A DNA stretch of 64,000 bases from Halomonas denitrificans (GTDB lineage Bacteria > Pseudomonadota > Gammaproteobacteria > Pseudomonadales > Halomonadaceae), in assembly GCF_003056305.1 (NCBI RefSeq), contig NZ_PYVX01000002.1, positions 1 through 64,000 on the forward strand, read 5' to 3'. Below are positions 9,216-17,987 of the stretch, one piece after another. Made by a program: the position numbers and the translations under genes. Each line of letters starts with the position of its first letter. The first letter of the stretch is position 1. The notes under the pieces are model-generated. The model was not told the DNA's origin and ran no database searches. It saw only the letters and a program-made list of their open reading frames with translations.

Positions 9216-9524
9216 ATGGCCGTGATCCTGCAGATCCACTTCCCCTTCCCGGGCCCCTTCGGCGAGGCGATGGTCGAGGCCCTGACGCCGCTGGCCCAGA
9301 GCATCAACGACGAGCCCGGCCTGCGCTGGAAGGTCTGGACCGAGTCGCCGGAGCGCCACCTGGCCGGCGGCGTCTACCTCTTCGATGACGCCGAAAGCGC
9401 CGAGGCCTACCTCGACAAGCACAGCGCCCGGCTCGCCGACCTGGGGGTCGAGGGCATCGAGGCCGAGATCCTCGCGGTCAACGAGGGCCTCACCGCGATC
9501 ACCCACGGCCCGCTCGGCGCCTGA
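9216..9524 (+). CDS. YdhR-like putative monooxygenase
   Basis: A 102-aa single-domain protein resembling E. coli YdhR, a dimeric alpha-beta barrel related to monooxygenases. The segments [27 protein letters not shown] and [19 protein letters not shown] match the family layout. The true substrate of YdhR is not known. The start at 9216 is chosen because TGGAGG is eight bases upstream; an earlier in-frame ATG at 9180 would add an unrelated leader. It sits 32 bases before the nitronate monooxygenase, and the two probably form a small oxidative detoxification unit. Confidence 0.8.
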   Translation: MAVILQIHFPFPGPFGEAMVEALTPLAQSINDEPGLRWKVWTESPERHLAGGVYLFDDAESAEAYLDKHSARLADLGVEGIEAEILAVNEGLTAITHGPLGA

Positions 9525-9556
9525 GCGACCGACTCCCCCCATAGCAGGAGATGCCC

Positions 9557-10600
9557 ATGTCATGGACGACCGCCCTCGGCCTGCGCTGGCCGATCCTCCA
9601 GGCCCCGATGGCGGGCGCCCAGGACAGCGCCCTGGCCATCGCCGTCTCCCGGGCCGGCGGCCTCGGGGCGCTGCCCGGCGCGATGCTCTCTCCCGAGGCC
9701 CTGGCAACGGAGCTCGAGGCCGTTCGCGCGACGGGGGCGGGGCCGATCAACGTCAATGCCTTCTGCCACGAGGAGCCCGCCCCGGACCCCGAGCGCCAGG
9801 CGCGCTGGCAGGCGCTGCTGGCCCCCTGGTACGCCGAGTTCGGCCTCGATGTCGAGGCGCTGCCGGCAGGGGGCGGGCGGCGCCCCTTCGATCATGCGGC
9901 CTGTGACGTCCTCGCGGCCTATCGCCCGAAGGTGGTCAGCTTCCACTTCGGGCTGCCGGCGCCCGACCTGCTGGCGCGGGTCAAGGCCTGGGGGGCGACG
10001 GTGCTCTCGTCCGCCACCACGGTGGAGGAGGCGCGCTGGCTCGAGGCCCGGGGCGCGGACGCGGTGATCGCCCAGGGGCTCGAGGCGGGCGGCCACCGGG
10101 GGCACTTCCTGAGCGACGACCTGTCGTGCCAGATGGGCACCCTCGCGCTGCTGCCCCAGGTGCGGCAGGCGGTGCGCGTGCCGGTGATCGCCGCCGGCGG
10201 CATCGCCGATGCCCGCGGCGTGGCGGCGGCGCTGGCCCTGGGCGCCGACGCCGTCCAGGTCGGCACCGCCTTCCTCTGCTGCCCGGAATCCCGGGCCTCG
10301 GCCCTCCATCGCGAGGCGCTGATGAGCGAGGCGGCGCGCCACACGGCGCTGACCAACCTCTACAGCGGCCGTCCGGCCCGGGGCATCGTCACCCGGCTGA
10401 TGCGCGAGCTGGGGCCGCTCAGCGAGGCGGCGCCGGCCTTCCCGCTGGCCGGGGCGGCCATCGCCCCGCTGCGCGCCGCCGCCGAGGCGCGGGGGCTGGG
10501 GGACGCCTCGCCGCTGTGGGCCGGGCAGAACGCCAGCCGCTGCCGCGCGGTGCCGGCCGAGGAGATAGTGCGCGAGCTGGCCCGCGGCGTGGCGCGCTGA
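9557..10600 (+). CDS. Nitronate monooxygenase (2-nitropropane dioxygenase family)
   Basis: A 347-aa FMN-dependent TIM-barrel enzyme that oxidises alkyl nitronates such as propionate 3-nitronate. The family signature AQGLEAGGHRG with the proposed catalytic His is present, followed by the phosphate-binding stretch PVIAAGGIADARGVAAALAL and GADAVQVGTAFL. Two ATGs (9551 and 9557) are in frame; AGGAG at 9546-9550 favours 9557. It follows the ydhR-like gene on the same strand. Length and motif order are normal for class I enzymes. Confidence 0.88.
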   Translation: MSWTTALGLRWPILQAPMAGAQDSALAIAVSRAGGLGALPGAMLSPEALATELEAVRATGAGPINVNAFCHEEPAPDPERQARWQALLAPWYAEFGLDVEALPAGGGRRPFDHAACDVLAAYRPKVVSFHFGLPAPDLLARVKAWGATVLSSATTVEEARWLEARGADAVIAQGLEAGGHRGHFLSDDLSCQMGTLALLPQVRQAVRVPVIAAGGIADARGVAAALALGADAVQVGTAFLCCPESRASALHREALMSEAARHTALTNLYSGRPARGIVTRLMRELGPLSEAAPAFPLAGAAIAPLRAAAEARGLGDASPLWAGQNASRCRAVPAEEIVRELARGVAR

Positions 10601-10632
10601 CGCCGTCGCGAGGGCCCTGATACCATGGCGGC

Positions 10633-12384
10633 ATGAACCCGATGCCTGCCGCCTCGGCGGTCACCGCCTCCCTGGACGACCCGCGCTACTACCTGGCGAA
10701 CTTCCGCTTCGTGCTGGAGTGGGTGGTCGAGCGCCACGGCGATCTCCTGAGCGACGCCGAGCACGCCCTCGTCGCGCGCATCGCAGCCCTGCCCGAGGCC
10801 GCCCAGGCGCTGCTGGTGCGCATGGTGATGCGCAAGGGCGAGCACTTTCGCACCGCGCGCCTCGACTATCCGGAGATCGGCGACACCGAGGCCGCCCTCG
10901 CCCCGCTGATCGAGGCGGGCCTCGTCGAGGCCGACCCGCTCCTCGATGTTGAGACCCTCTTCCAGCAGCTGCGCCTGCCCGAGCTGCGCCGCGCGTTGGC
11001 CGCCGAGATCGCCGCGGCAGGGCTGCCCGCCGCCACCGGCAAGGCCGCGCTCCATGAGGCGCTGGCGCCGCGGCTCGCCGCACCCCGCCGGCTCGCTGAC
11101 TGGTGGCCTGAGGCGCCGGATCGCATCGTGCGCCTCGCCGTGATGGCGACCTGCGACCGGCTGCGGCTGATGTTCTTCGGCAACCTGCGCCAGGACTGGT
11201 CGGCGTTCGTGCTCGCCGAGCTCGGCCTGCGCCACTACGAGCGGGTGGCGATCACCCCCGACTCCCGGGCCTTCGGCCGCCGCGAGGAGCTCGACGCCTA
11301 CCTGGCGCTGCACCGGCTGCGCGAGCGCCTGGCGGCCGGCGAGCCGGTCGAGGCGCTGCACGCCGAGCTCCCCGCACCGATGATCGACAACGCCTGGCTG
11401 GCCTCGCGGCACCGAAGGCTCTGCCTCGCCCTGGGGCGCCAGGCGGAGAGCGAGGGGCAGGGCGAGGCGGCCCTTTCGCTCTATCACCGGGCCGGCTGGC
11501 CGGAGAGCGCGCCCGAGCGCGGGGCGGCGTCACCGCCGGCCGGCAGCGTGGAGGCGCGGATCCGCCACCTGCGCCTGCAGGAGCGTCGCGGCGAGCACGC
11601 CGAGGCGCTGGCCCTGGCCGAGCCCCTCGCCGCCGCCCCGGCGAGCGAGGAGGAGGCCCAGGCGATGGGGCGACTGGTGCCGCGACTCTGCCGCCGGCTC
11701 GGGCTCGCCCCTCCGGCGGCAAGGCCCGAGCCCGCCCATGAGCGCTGGTCGCTGACCCTGCCGCCCGGCCCGGTGGAGGCGGCGGTGCGCGATCACCTCC
11801 ACGACGCGGCGGCCCCGGTGCACTACGTGGAGAACGCCCTGCTCACCGGGCTCTTCGGCCTGCTCTGCTGGGAGGCGATCTTCGCGCCGCTGCCCGGCGC
11901 CTTCTTCCACCCCTTCCACCAGGGCCCGGCGGATCTCTACCGGGAGGACTTCGTCCGCCGCCGCCGCGACCGCTTCGACGCCTGCCTGGCCCGCCTCGAC
12001 GACGGCCGCCACCGCGAGGCGATACGGGCCACCTGGCTCGAGAAGCAGGGGCTCGCCTCGCCCTTCGTGCACTGGGGCGCGCTCGACGAGGCGCTCCTCG
12101 AGCGGGCCCTGGCCTGCCTGCCGGCCGCCGACCTGCGCGCCTGCTTCGAGCGCCTGCTGGAGGATCTGAAGGCCAACCGGGCGGGCCTGCCGGACCTGAT
12201 CCAGTTTCACCCCGGGGCCCCCGAGGGCGAGCCGCGCTACCGGCTGATCGAGGTGAAGGGGCCGGGCGACCGGCTGCAGGACAACCAGCAACGCTGGCTC
12301 GCCTTCTTCCGCGCCCGGGGGATGCCCGCGGTGGTCTGCCACGTCGCCTGGCAGCCGGCGGCGGAGGCGCTCGAGGATGGCTGA
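10633..12384 (+). CDS. FAN1-like VRR-NUC structure-specific nuclease
   Basis: A 583-aa homologue of FAN1, a 5' flap/interstrand crosslink repair nuclease. The N-terminal region has the FAN1 signature YYLANFRFVLEWVVERH, then LLVRMVMRKGEHFRTARLDY. A TPR-like helical middle follows. The C-terminal VRR-NUC domain contains GLPDLIQF (Asp521) and LIEVKGPGDRLQDNQQRW (Glu540, Lys542), the PD-(D/E)XK catalytic residues. The stop codon overlaps the start of the following helicase-nuclease gene by eight bases, so the two are translationally coupled. A role in crosslink or flap repair follows from the family; joint action with the helicase is inference. Confidence 0.9.
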   Translation: MNPMPAASAVTASLDDPRYYLANFRFVLEWVVERHGDLLSDAEHALVARIAALPEAAQALLVRMVMRKGEHFRTARLDYPEIGDTEAALAPLIEAGLVEADPLLDVETLFQQLRLPELRRALAAEIAAAGLPAATGKAALHEALAPRLAAPRRLADWWPEAPDRIVRLAVMATCDRLRLMFFGNLRQDWSAFVLAELGLRHYERVAITPDSRAFGRREELDAYLALHRLRERLAAGEPVEALHAELPAPMIDNAWLASRHRRLCLALGRQAESEGQGEAALSLYHRAGWPESAPERGAASPPAGSVEARIRHLRLQERRGEHAEALALAEPLAAAPASEEEAQAMGRLVPRLCRRLGLAPPAARPEPAHERWSLTLPPGPVEAAVRDHLHDAAAPVHYVENALLTGLFGLLCWEAIFAPLPGAFFHPFHQGPADLYREDFVRRRRDRFDACLARLDDGRHREAIRATWLEKQGLASPFVHWGALDEALLERALACLPAADLRACFERLLEDLKANRAGLPDLIQFHPGAPEGEPRYRLIEVKGPGDRLQDNQQRWLAFFRARGMPAVVCHVAWQPAAEALEDG

Positions 12385-14704
12385 GGCCGCGCCCCGGCGG
12401 GTGGCGGTGCGTGCGCTGTGCGACTTCACCGCCCGGGAGGGCGATCTCGATCATCGCTTCACGCCGGCTCCCAGCGCCCGGGAGGGCATCGCCGGCCACG
12501 CCCTGGTCGCGGGGCGGCGCGACCCGGGCTACGAGGCCGAGCTGCCGCTTGCCGGCACCTGCGAGGGGCTGACGGTGAGCGGGCGCGCCGACGGCTTCGA
12601 TCCCGCGGCCAACCGCCTGGAGGAGGTCAAGACCCACCGCGGGCGGCTCGATCGCATGGCCGACAACCAGCGCGCCCTGCACTGGGCCCAGGTCTCGGTC
12701 TACGGCGCGCTGCTCTGCGCCGAGCGTGGGCTGGCCTCGGTGACCCTGGCGCTGGTCTACCTGGACGTCGCCAGCGGCCGCGAGACCGTGCTGACCCGGG
12801 AGGCGAGCGCCGCGGAACTCGAGGCCTTCTTCGCCACCCAGTGCCGGCGCTTCCTGGCCTGGGCCGAGCAGGAGGCGGCGCACCGCGCCCGCCGCGACGC
12901 GGCCCTGGACGCGCTCGCCTTTCCCCACCCGGACTTTCGCCCCGGCCAGCGCGACCTGGCGGAGAGCGCCTACAAGGCCGCGAGCACCGGGCGCTGCCTG
13001 CTCGCCCAGGCGCCCACCGGCATCGGCAAGACGCTGGGCACCCTCTTCCCGCTGCTCAAGGCGATGCCGCGCCGCGGGCTCGACCGCCTGGCCTTCCTGA
13101 CCATGAAGACCCCGGGGCGCCGGCTGGCGCTTGATGCCCTGGCCGCGCTGGGCGCCGACGGCGATGGCCCGGACGCCGGAAGCCCGGACGCCACCCCGCG
13201 GGCGCTGCGGGTGCTGGAGCTCACCGCCCGGGAGAAGGCCTGCGAGTACCCCGGCCGGGCCTGCCACGGCGAGGCCTGCCCGCTGGCGGCGGGCTTCTAC
13301 GACCGGCTGCCGGCGGCGCGCCGGGCCGCGGTGGCGCGGGGCTTCCTGGATCGCGCGACGCTGGCCGAGGTGGCCCGCCAGCATGGCGTCTGCCCCTACT
13401 ACCTCGGCCAGGAGCTGGCGCGCTGGTGCGACGTCATCGTCGGCGACGTCAACCACTGGTTCGACGACAGCGCCCTGCTGCACGGCCTGGCCCGGGCCAA
13501 CGGCTGGCGCACCGGGCTGCTGGTTGACGAGGCCCACAACCTGGTGGAGCGGGCCCGGGGCATGTACAGCGCCGAGCTCGACCAGCGCCGCCTGGCGAAG
13601 CTGCGCCGCGAGGCCCCCGCGGCGCTGAAGGGCCCGCTGGGGCGGCTTAGCCGCCAGTGGCAGGCGCTGGTCCGGGAGGCCGGGATGAGCGAGGCCGGCG
13701 AGCCGGGGCGGCCGGCCTATCGGGTGCTCGAGGGACTTCCCGACGGCATGGTCGCGGCGCTGTCGGGGGCGGCCAGCGCCATCACCGAACACCTCGGCGA
13801 GCATCCGGAGCAGGCCTCCCTGGCGCTGCAGGAGCTGCTCTTCGAGGCGCTGGCCTTCACCCGGCTGGCCGAGTCCTTCGGCGAGCACTCGCTGTGCGAC
13901 CTCGCCCGCCATGGGCGCGGCCGGGCGGTGCTGGGGCTGCGCAACCTGGTGCCGGCGGACTTCCTCGCCCCGCGCTTCGCCGCCGCCCAAGCGGCCGTGC
14001 TCTTCTCGGCGACCCTGAGCCCGCCCCACTACCATCGCGACCTGCTGGGCCTGCCCGAGGCCACCGTCTGGCGCGAGGTCGCCTCGCCCTTCGCCGCCGA
14101 GCAGCTCGAGGTGCGCATCCGCGCCGACATCTCCACCCGGCTGCGCGACCGGGAGGCCTCGCTTGCGCCCATCGTCGCCGAGCTGGCCGAGCAGTTTCGC
14201 CGCCGGCCGGGCCACTACCTCGCCTTCTTCAGCAGCTTCGCCTACCTGGAGGCGGCCCTGGCGCGCCTTCGCGAGACGCATCCCGAGATCCCCGTGCGCT
14301 CCCAGACACGCGGCATGCGCGAGGAGGCGCGGGACGCCTTCCTGGCCGGGTTCACGCCGGGCGGGGCGAGCATCGGCTTCGCGGTGCTGGGCGGCGCCTT
14401 CGCCGAGGGGATCGACCTGCCCGGCGACCGGCTGGTCGGCGCCTTCATCGCCACCCTGGGGCTGCCGCCGACGGATCGCTTCAACGAGGCGCTCAAGTCG
14501 CGGCTGGCGGCGCGCTTCGGCCGCGGCGACGACTACGCCTACCACATCCCCGGGCTGATCAAGGTGGTGCAGGCGGCCGGACGGGTGATCCGCGGGCCCG
14601 ACGACCGCGGCACGGTGGTGCTGATGGATGATCGCTTCGCCCGGCGCGAGGTGCGCCAGCGCCTGCCGGCCTGGTGGGGGCCGCCGGGCGGGACGCGTCG
14701 CTAA
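12377..14704 (+). CDS. RecB-like nuclease fused to DinG/XPD-type Fe-S DNA helicase
   Basis: A 775-aa superfamily 2 helicase. Residues 1-170 look like a PD-(D/E)XK domain (Asp72 in GRADGF, Glu83 and Lys85 in LEEVKTH). The helicase follows: Walker A APTGIGKT at 212-219, four cysteines C289, C296, C301 and C339 that match the XPD/DinG iron-sulfur cluster, DEAH box at 384-387, and the C-terminal motif LIKVVQAAGRVIRGPDD. Such enzymes unwind DNA 5' to 3'. The gene overlaps the FAN1-like gene upstream by eight bases, suggesting one repair module. A candidate nuclease on the same chain would make it a helicase-nuclease. Confidence 0.9.
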   Translation: MAEAAPRRVAVRALCDFTAREGDLDHRFTPAPSAREGIAGHALVAGRRDPGYEAELPLAGTCEGLTVSGRADGFDPAANRLEEVKTHRGRLDRMADNQRALHWAQVSVYGALLCAERGLASVTLALVYLDVASGRETVLTREASAAELEAFFATQCRRFLAWAEQEAAHRARRDAALDALAFPHPDFRPGQRDLAESAYKAASTGRCLLAQAPTGIGKTLGTLFPLLKAMPRRGLDRLAFLTMKTPGRRLALDALAALGADGDGPDAGSPDATPRALRVLELTAREKACEYPGRACHGEACPLAAGFYDRLPAARRAAVARGFLDRATLAEVARQHGVCPYYLGQELARWCDVIVGDVNHWFDDSALLHGLARANGWRTGLLVDEAHNLVERARGMYSAELDQRRLAKLRREAPAALKGPLGRLSRQWQALVREAGMSEAGEPGRPAYRVLEGLPDGMVAALSGAASAITEHLGEHPEQASLALQELLFEALAFTRLAESFGEHSLCDLARHGRGRAVLGLRNLVPADFLAPRFAAAQAAVLFSATLSPPHYHRDLLGLPEATVWREVASPFAAEQLEVRIRADISTRLRDREASLAPIVAELAEQFRRRPGHYLAFFSSFAYLEAALARLRETHPEIPVRSQTRGMREEARDAFLAGFTPGGASIGFAVLGGAFAEGIDLPGDRLVGAFIATLGLPPTDRFNEALKSRLAARFGRGDDYAYHIPGLIKVVQAAGRVIRGPDDRGTVVLMDDRFARREVRQRLPAWWGPPGGTRR

Positions 14705-14736
14705 GGGCGAGGGGGCGGCCCCTGGAGCGCCGGCCG

Positions 14737-16554
14737 TCACGACTCGCGGTGGGGCGGCTCCTCCAGCGAGGTGGTGACATCCTCGTCGGCCTCGTAGAGG
14801 GCCTCGAGCTCCCGGGCCGCCTCCTGGACCGTCTGGATCTGCTTCTTCTCGTTGCCGAACACCTCGAGCTGGCGGCGCAGCGTCAGCTCGTCATGGGGCC
14901 GGAAGGTGTCGATGGTGTGCTGGGCCTGGTCGCGGGGAATGCCCAGGCCGACCAGCACGTCGCGGGTCAGCTCCAGGCTCGCCGGCAGCAACTCGCGGAC
15001 CAGGTCCTTCACCCCGGCTCGCATCAGCAGGTGAGCGTGGTAGCGGTTGCGGGCCCGGGCATAGAGGCGCAGGTGGGGGAAGCGCTGCCGCACGCTGGCG
15101 ACGATTCGCATCGAGGCCTCGGGGTCGCCCACCGCCACCACCAGCACCCGGGCCTGGTCGGCGCCGGCGGCCTCGAGGAGGTCGATGCGGGAGGCGTCGC
15201 CGAAATAGACCTTGTTGCCGTAGCGGCGGACGAAGGCCACCTGGTCGGCGTTGATGTCGAGCACCGTGTAGGGGATCTTCAGCCCCTGCAGGGCACGGCC
15301 CATGATCTGCCCGAAGCGCCCGAAGCCGGCGAGGATGATCTGCGGCGATTCGTCCGGCAGGGGGTCGAAGTCGGGACGGGCCTTCCGGGTCTTGAAGAGC
15401 GGGCGCACCAGCCTGGCGTGGGCCAGGAACATCACCGGCGTGGCGGCCATCGACAGCGACACCACCAGCACCAGCTGGTTGACCAGGGAGGCGGGCAGCA
15501 GCGCCGCGGCGCCGGCGGCGGTGAGCAGCACGAAGCCGAACTCGCCGCCCTGGGAGAGCAGCACGCCGAGGTTGAGGGCCTCGCGCCAGCCGGTGCCGAA
15601 GGCCCTGGCCGCCGCCACCACGCTCAGGGCCTTGGCCAGCAGCAGGACGCCGGTGAGGCCGAGGATCATCCCGGGGTGCTCGGCCAGCAGGCCGATCTGG
15701 GCGGTCATGCCCACCGCCATGAAGAACAGGCCCAGCAGCAGGCCGCGGAAGGGTTCGATGTCCGCCTCGATGCCGTGGCGGTATTCCGAGTCGGCCAGCA
15801 GCACGCCGGCGATGAAGGCGCCCAGCGCCATGGAGAGGCCGGCAAGCTCCATCAGCAGGGCGGCGCCGATCACCACCAGCAGGGCGGTGCCGGCGAATAC
15901 CTCGCGGCTGCGGGTGCCGGCGGCGAAGCGGAACAGCGGCCGCAGCAGCAGCCGGCCGCCGACGATCAGGCCGGCGAAGGCGCCGACGGCCACCAGGATC
16001 TCCTGGAGCATCGGCATGAGCCCCTCCGCCAGCAAGTCCTCGGCGGCCAGCAAGGGGATGAGGGCCAGCACCGGGATCGCGGCCAGGTCCTGGAAGAGCA
16101 GCAGGGCGAAGGCGTTGCGGCCGTGGCGGCTCTGCAGCTCGTGGCGCTCCCCCAGCAGCTGCAGCACCAGCGGCGTGGAGCAGAGTCCCAGGCTGAAGCC
16201 CGTCACCGCCGCGGCCATGGGCGACAGGCCGAGCGCCCAGGCGCAGGCCGTGAGCAGCAGCGTGGTCACCCCGACCTGCAGGCTGCCGAAGCCGAAGACC
16301 GCCTTGTGCATCAGCTTGAGGCGCGAGGGCTTGAGCTCCAGGCCGATCACGAACAGCAGGAAGATGATGCCCACCTGGGAGAACTGCAGCACGGCCTCGG
16401 CATCGGCCACCAGGCCAAGGGCCGAGGGACCGATGGCGACCCCGGCGGCCAGGTAGCCCAGCACCTCGCCGAGCCCGAGGCGCTTGAAGATCGGCACGAT
16501 CAGCACCGCCGCGGCGAGAAAGATCAGGGCGTTGAGCAGCAGGTCGATGGCCAA
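14737..16554 (-). CDS. Kef-type CPA2 monovalent cation:proton antiporter
   Basis: A 605-aa inner-membrane K+/H+ antiporter of the KefB/KefC type. The first 380 residues hold about twelve membrane segments including GYLAAGVAIGPSALGL and DSEYRHGIEADIEPFRGLLL. A RCK/TrkA-N domain begins at IILAGFGRFGQIMGRAL. A charged tail follows. In E. coli such systems lower cytoplasmic pH during electrophile stress. I prefer a TTG start at 16554, which has AAGGAG six bases upstream; the first ATG (16590) has no ribosome binding site. Length agrees with KefB (601 aa). It is divergent from the cupin gene and has no KefG/F-type partner next to it. Confidence 0.85.
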   Translation of the reverse strand: MAIDLLLNALIFLAAAVLIVPIFKRLGLGEVLGYLAAGVAIGPSALGLVADAEAVLQFSQVGIIFLLFVIGLELKPSRLKLMHKAVFGFGSLQVGVTTLLLTACAWALGLSPMAAAVTGFSLGLCSTPLVLQLLGERHELQSRHGRNAFALLLFQDLAAIPVLALIPLLAAEDLLAEGLMPMLQEILVAVGAFAGLIVGGRLLLRPLFRFAAGTRSREVFAGTALLVVIGAALLMELAGLSMALGAFIAGVLLADSEYRHGIEADIEPFRGLLLGLFFMAVGMTAQIGLLAEHPGMILGLTGVLLLAKALSVVAAARAFGTGWREALNLGVLLSQGGEFGFVLLTAAGAAALLPASLVNQLVLVVSLSMAATPVMFLAHARLVRPLFKTRKARPDFDPLPDESPQIILAGFGRFGQIMGRALQGLKIPYTVLDINADQVAFVRRYGNKVYFGDASRIDLLEAAGADQARVLVVAVGDPEASMRIVASVRQRFPHLRLYARARNRYHAHLLMRAGVKDLVRELLPASLELTRDVLVGLGIPRDQAQHTIDTFRPHDELTLRRQLEVFGNEKKQIQTVQEAARELEALYEADEDVTTSLEEPPHRES

Positions 16555-16708
16555 GGAGCACTCCTTGCGAATGGCGGGGGCGGTCCCCATGTTACCCGAT
16601 GGGTACGACCGCGGGTCAGGCGGGCGCCGTGACCGACGGGAACGGCAGGCGTCATGTCCGGTCCCACTCGTCACCGACGCCCCTTCATTGCCGACAGGAG
16701 AGACCGCC

Positions 16709-17374
16709 ATGCGACTCAATGCCGACTTCAGCCGCCGCGCGGTGGTCACCCCCGAGGAGTACCGCTGGGTGGACTCCCCCACGGCCGGCGTGGAGCGGAT
16801 GATGCTCGACCGCGTCGGCGACGAGGTGGCCCGCGCCACCTCCCTGGTGCGCTACGCGCCGAACAGCACCTTCCCGACCCACGAGCACGGCGGCGGCGAG
16901 GAGATCCTGGTGCTGGAGGGGGAGTTTGCCGACGAGCACGGCCGCTACCCGGCGGGCCACTACCTGCGCAACCCCATCGGCACGGCCCATGCGCCCCGGG
17001 TGGGCGAGCAGGGCGCGCTGATCTTCGTCAAGCTGCACCAGTTCTCGCCGGACGACACCGAGCAGAAGGCGATCGACACCCGGGCCGGTGACTGGCGGCC
17101 GGGCCTGGTCGAGGGCCTCTCGGTGCTGCCGCTGCACGATTTCGAGGGCGAGCACGTGGCCCTGGTGCGCTGGGCGCCGAACACCCGCTTCCAGCCCCAT
17201 GTCCACTGGGGCGGCGAGGAGATCCTGGTGCTCGAGGGCACCTTCCACGACGAGCACGGCGCCTATCCCGCCGGCAGCTGGCTGCGAAGCCCCCACGGCA
17301 GCCGGCACACCCCCTTCACCGGCGAGGACGGCGCGCTCATCTACGTCAAGGTGGGCCACCTGCCGCCCGCGTGA
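16709..17374 (+). CDS. Double cupin protein, ChrR-like
   Basis: A 221-aa protein made of two tandem cupin domains. Each repeats the same metal site: THEHGGGEEILVLEGEFADE in the first half and PHVHWGGEEILVLEGTFHDE in the second, each followed by a further His. This is the ChrR cupin fold, known as the C-terminal half of zinc anti-sigma factors that sense singlet oxygen, but the N-terminal zinc anti-sigma domain is absent and no ECF sigma gene adjoins. ACAGGAG is about eight bases before the start. It is more likely a metal-dependent enzyme or sensor of unknown substrate. Confidence 0.8.
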   Translation: MRLNADFSRRAVVTPEEYRWVDSPTAGVERMMLDRVGDEVARATSLVRYAPNSTFPTHEHGGGEEILVLEGEFADEHGRYPAGHYLRNPIGTAHAPRVGEQGALIFVKLHQFSPDDTEQKAIDTRAGDWRPGLVEGLSVLPLHDFEGEHVALVRWAPNTRFQPHVHWGGEEILVLEGTFHDEHGAYPAGSWLRSPHGSRHTPFTGEDGALIYVKVGHLPPA

Positions 17375-17506
17375 GCGGCCCGGTTACCCCTGCTGACAAA
17401 TCGCTACCGGCCCCGATTGCGCGTGTCTCGCCCGCTGTGCTACCCCTGAGAGGGACCTTCCCTAGAGCGCCCTTCGCCGAAGGGCCACGGACAAGGAGAC
17501 GTCATC

Positions 17507-17686
17507 ATGGGTATTGAAGTCGGCGGCCTGCTGGGCCTCATCTGGCTGATCATCGTGATCTGGGCCATCGTCAAGGTGGCCCAGAGTTCGGCCGGGGGGC
17601 TCGCCAAGCTGCTCTGGATCCTGGCGCTGCTGGTCTTCCCGCTGGTCGGGCTGATCGTCTGGCTGCTGTTCGGCCCCAAGGGGTAG
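17507..17686 (+). CDS. Small PLDc_N-type membrane protein
   Basis: A 59-aa open frame reads MGIEVGGLLGLIWLIIVIWA and ends LVFPLVGLIVWLLFGPKG, giving two membrane helices with a short loop. The WLLFGPKG ending is typical of phospholipase D N-terminal-like (PLDc_N) small proteins. AAGGAG (17492-17497) lies nine bases before the ATG, which supports real translation. No phospholipase D domain follows, so it is a stand-alone version. Function is unknown. Confidence 0.8.
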   Translation: MGIEVGGLLGLIWLIIVIWAIVKVAQSSAGGLAKLLWILALLVFPLVGLIVWLLFGPKG

Positions 17687-17762
17687 CGACGCCAGCCGCG
17701 ATTCCGCCGCCATCGATTCGGGTCACCTGCGGGTGGCCCGACCTCGTCTGGGGGCCTCGCGC

Positions 17763-17978
17763 TCACGGTACCGGCGGGATGTCGCGGGGCTCGCCCCGGT
17801 CGCACTTCACGCACCCGAGCGTCAGGCCGAGCCGCGAGCGTCGGCCCGCCTCGCTGAGCACCCAGGGGCGCTCGACCCAGGGCGGGTTGTGGCGGACGTG
17901 CTGGCAGTGGCCGCAGGCGAGCTCGGCCACCCAGTGGCCCTCCTCGTCGCGGTGGTAGCCGACGATCGGCTGTTGCAT
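17763..17978 (-). CDS. DUF3565 small zinc-site protein
   Basis: A 71-aa protein starting MQQPIVGYHRDEEGHWVAEL. It holds four cysteines in two pairs (ACGHCQHV and GCVKCDRG), which suggests one zinc site, plus the conserved HNPPWVERPWVLSEAGR. This matches the DUF3565 family of unknown function. GGAGG is about six bases upstream of the ATG. It starts nine bases after the stop of the TetR gene, so it may be the last gene of the efflux operon. Confidence 0.78.
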   Translation of the reverse strand: MQQPIVGYHRDEEGHWVAELACGHCQHVRHNPPWVERPWVLSEAGRRSRLGLTLGCVKCDRGEPRDIPPVP

Positions 17979-17987
17979 GGGCCCTCC

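Noticed and set aside
7148..9307. Minus-strand open frame of over 700 codons across the transporter and retropepsin genes
   Set aside because: It is rich in His, Arg and Gln, covers two real genes and their gap, and has no recognisable domain.
16709..17374. Anti-sigma factor ChrR
   Set aside because: The cupin half is present twice but the zinc-binding N-terminal anti-sigma domain and a neighbouring sigma gene are absent.
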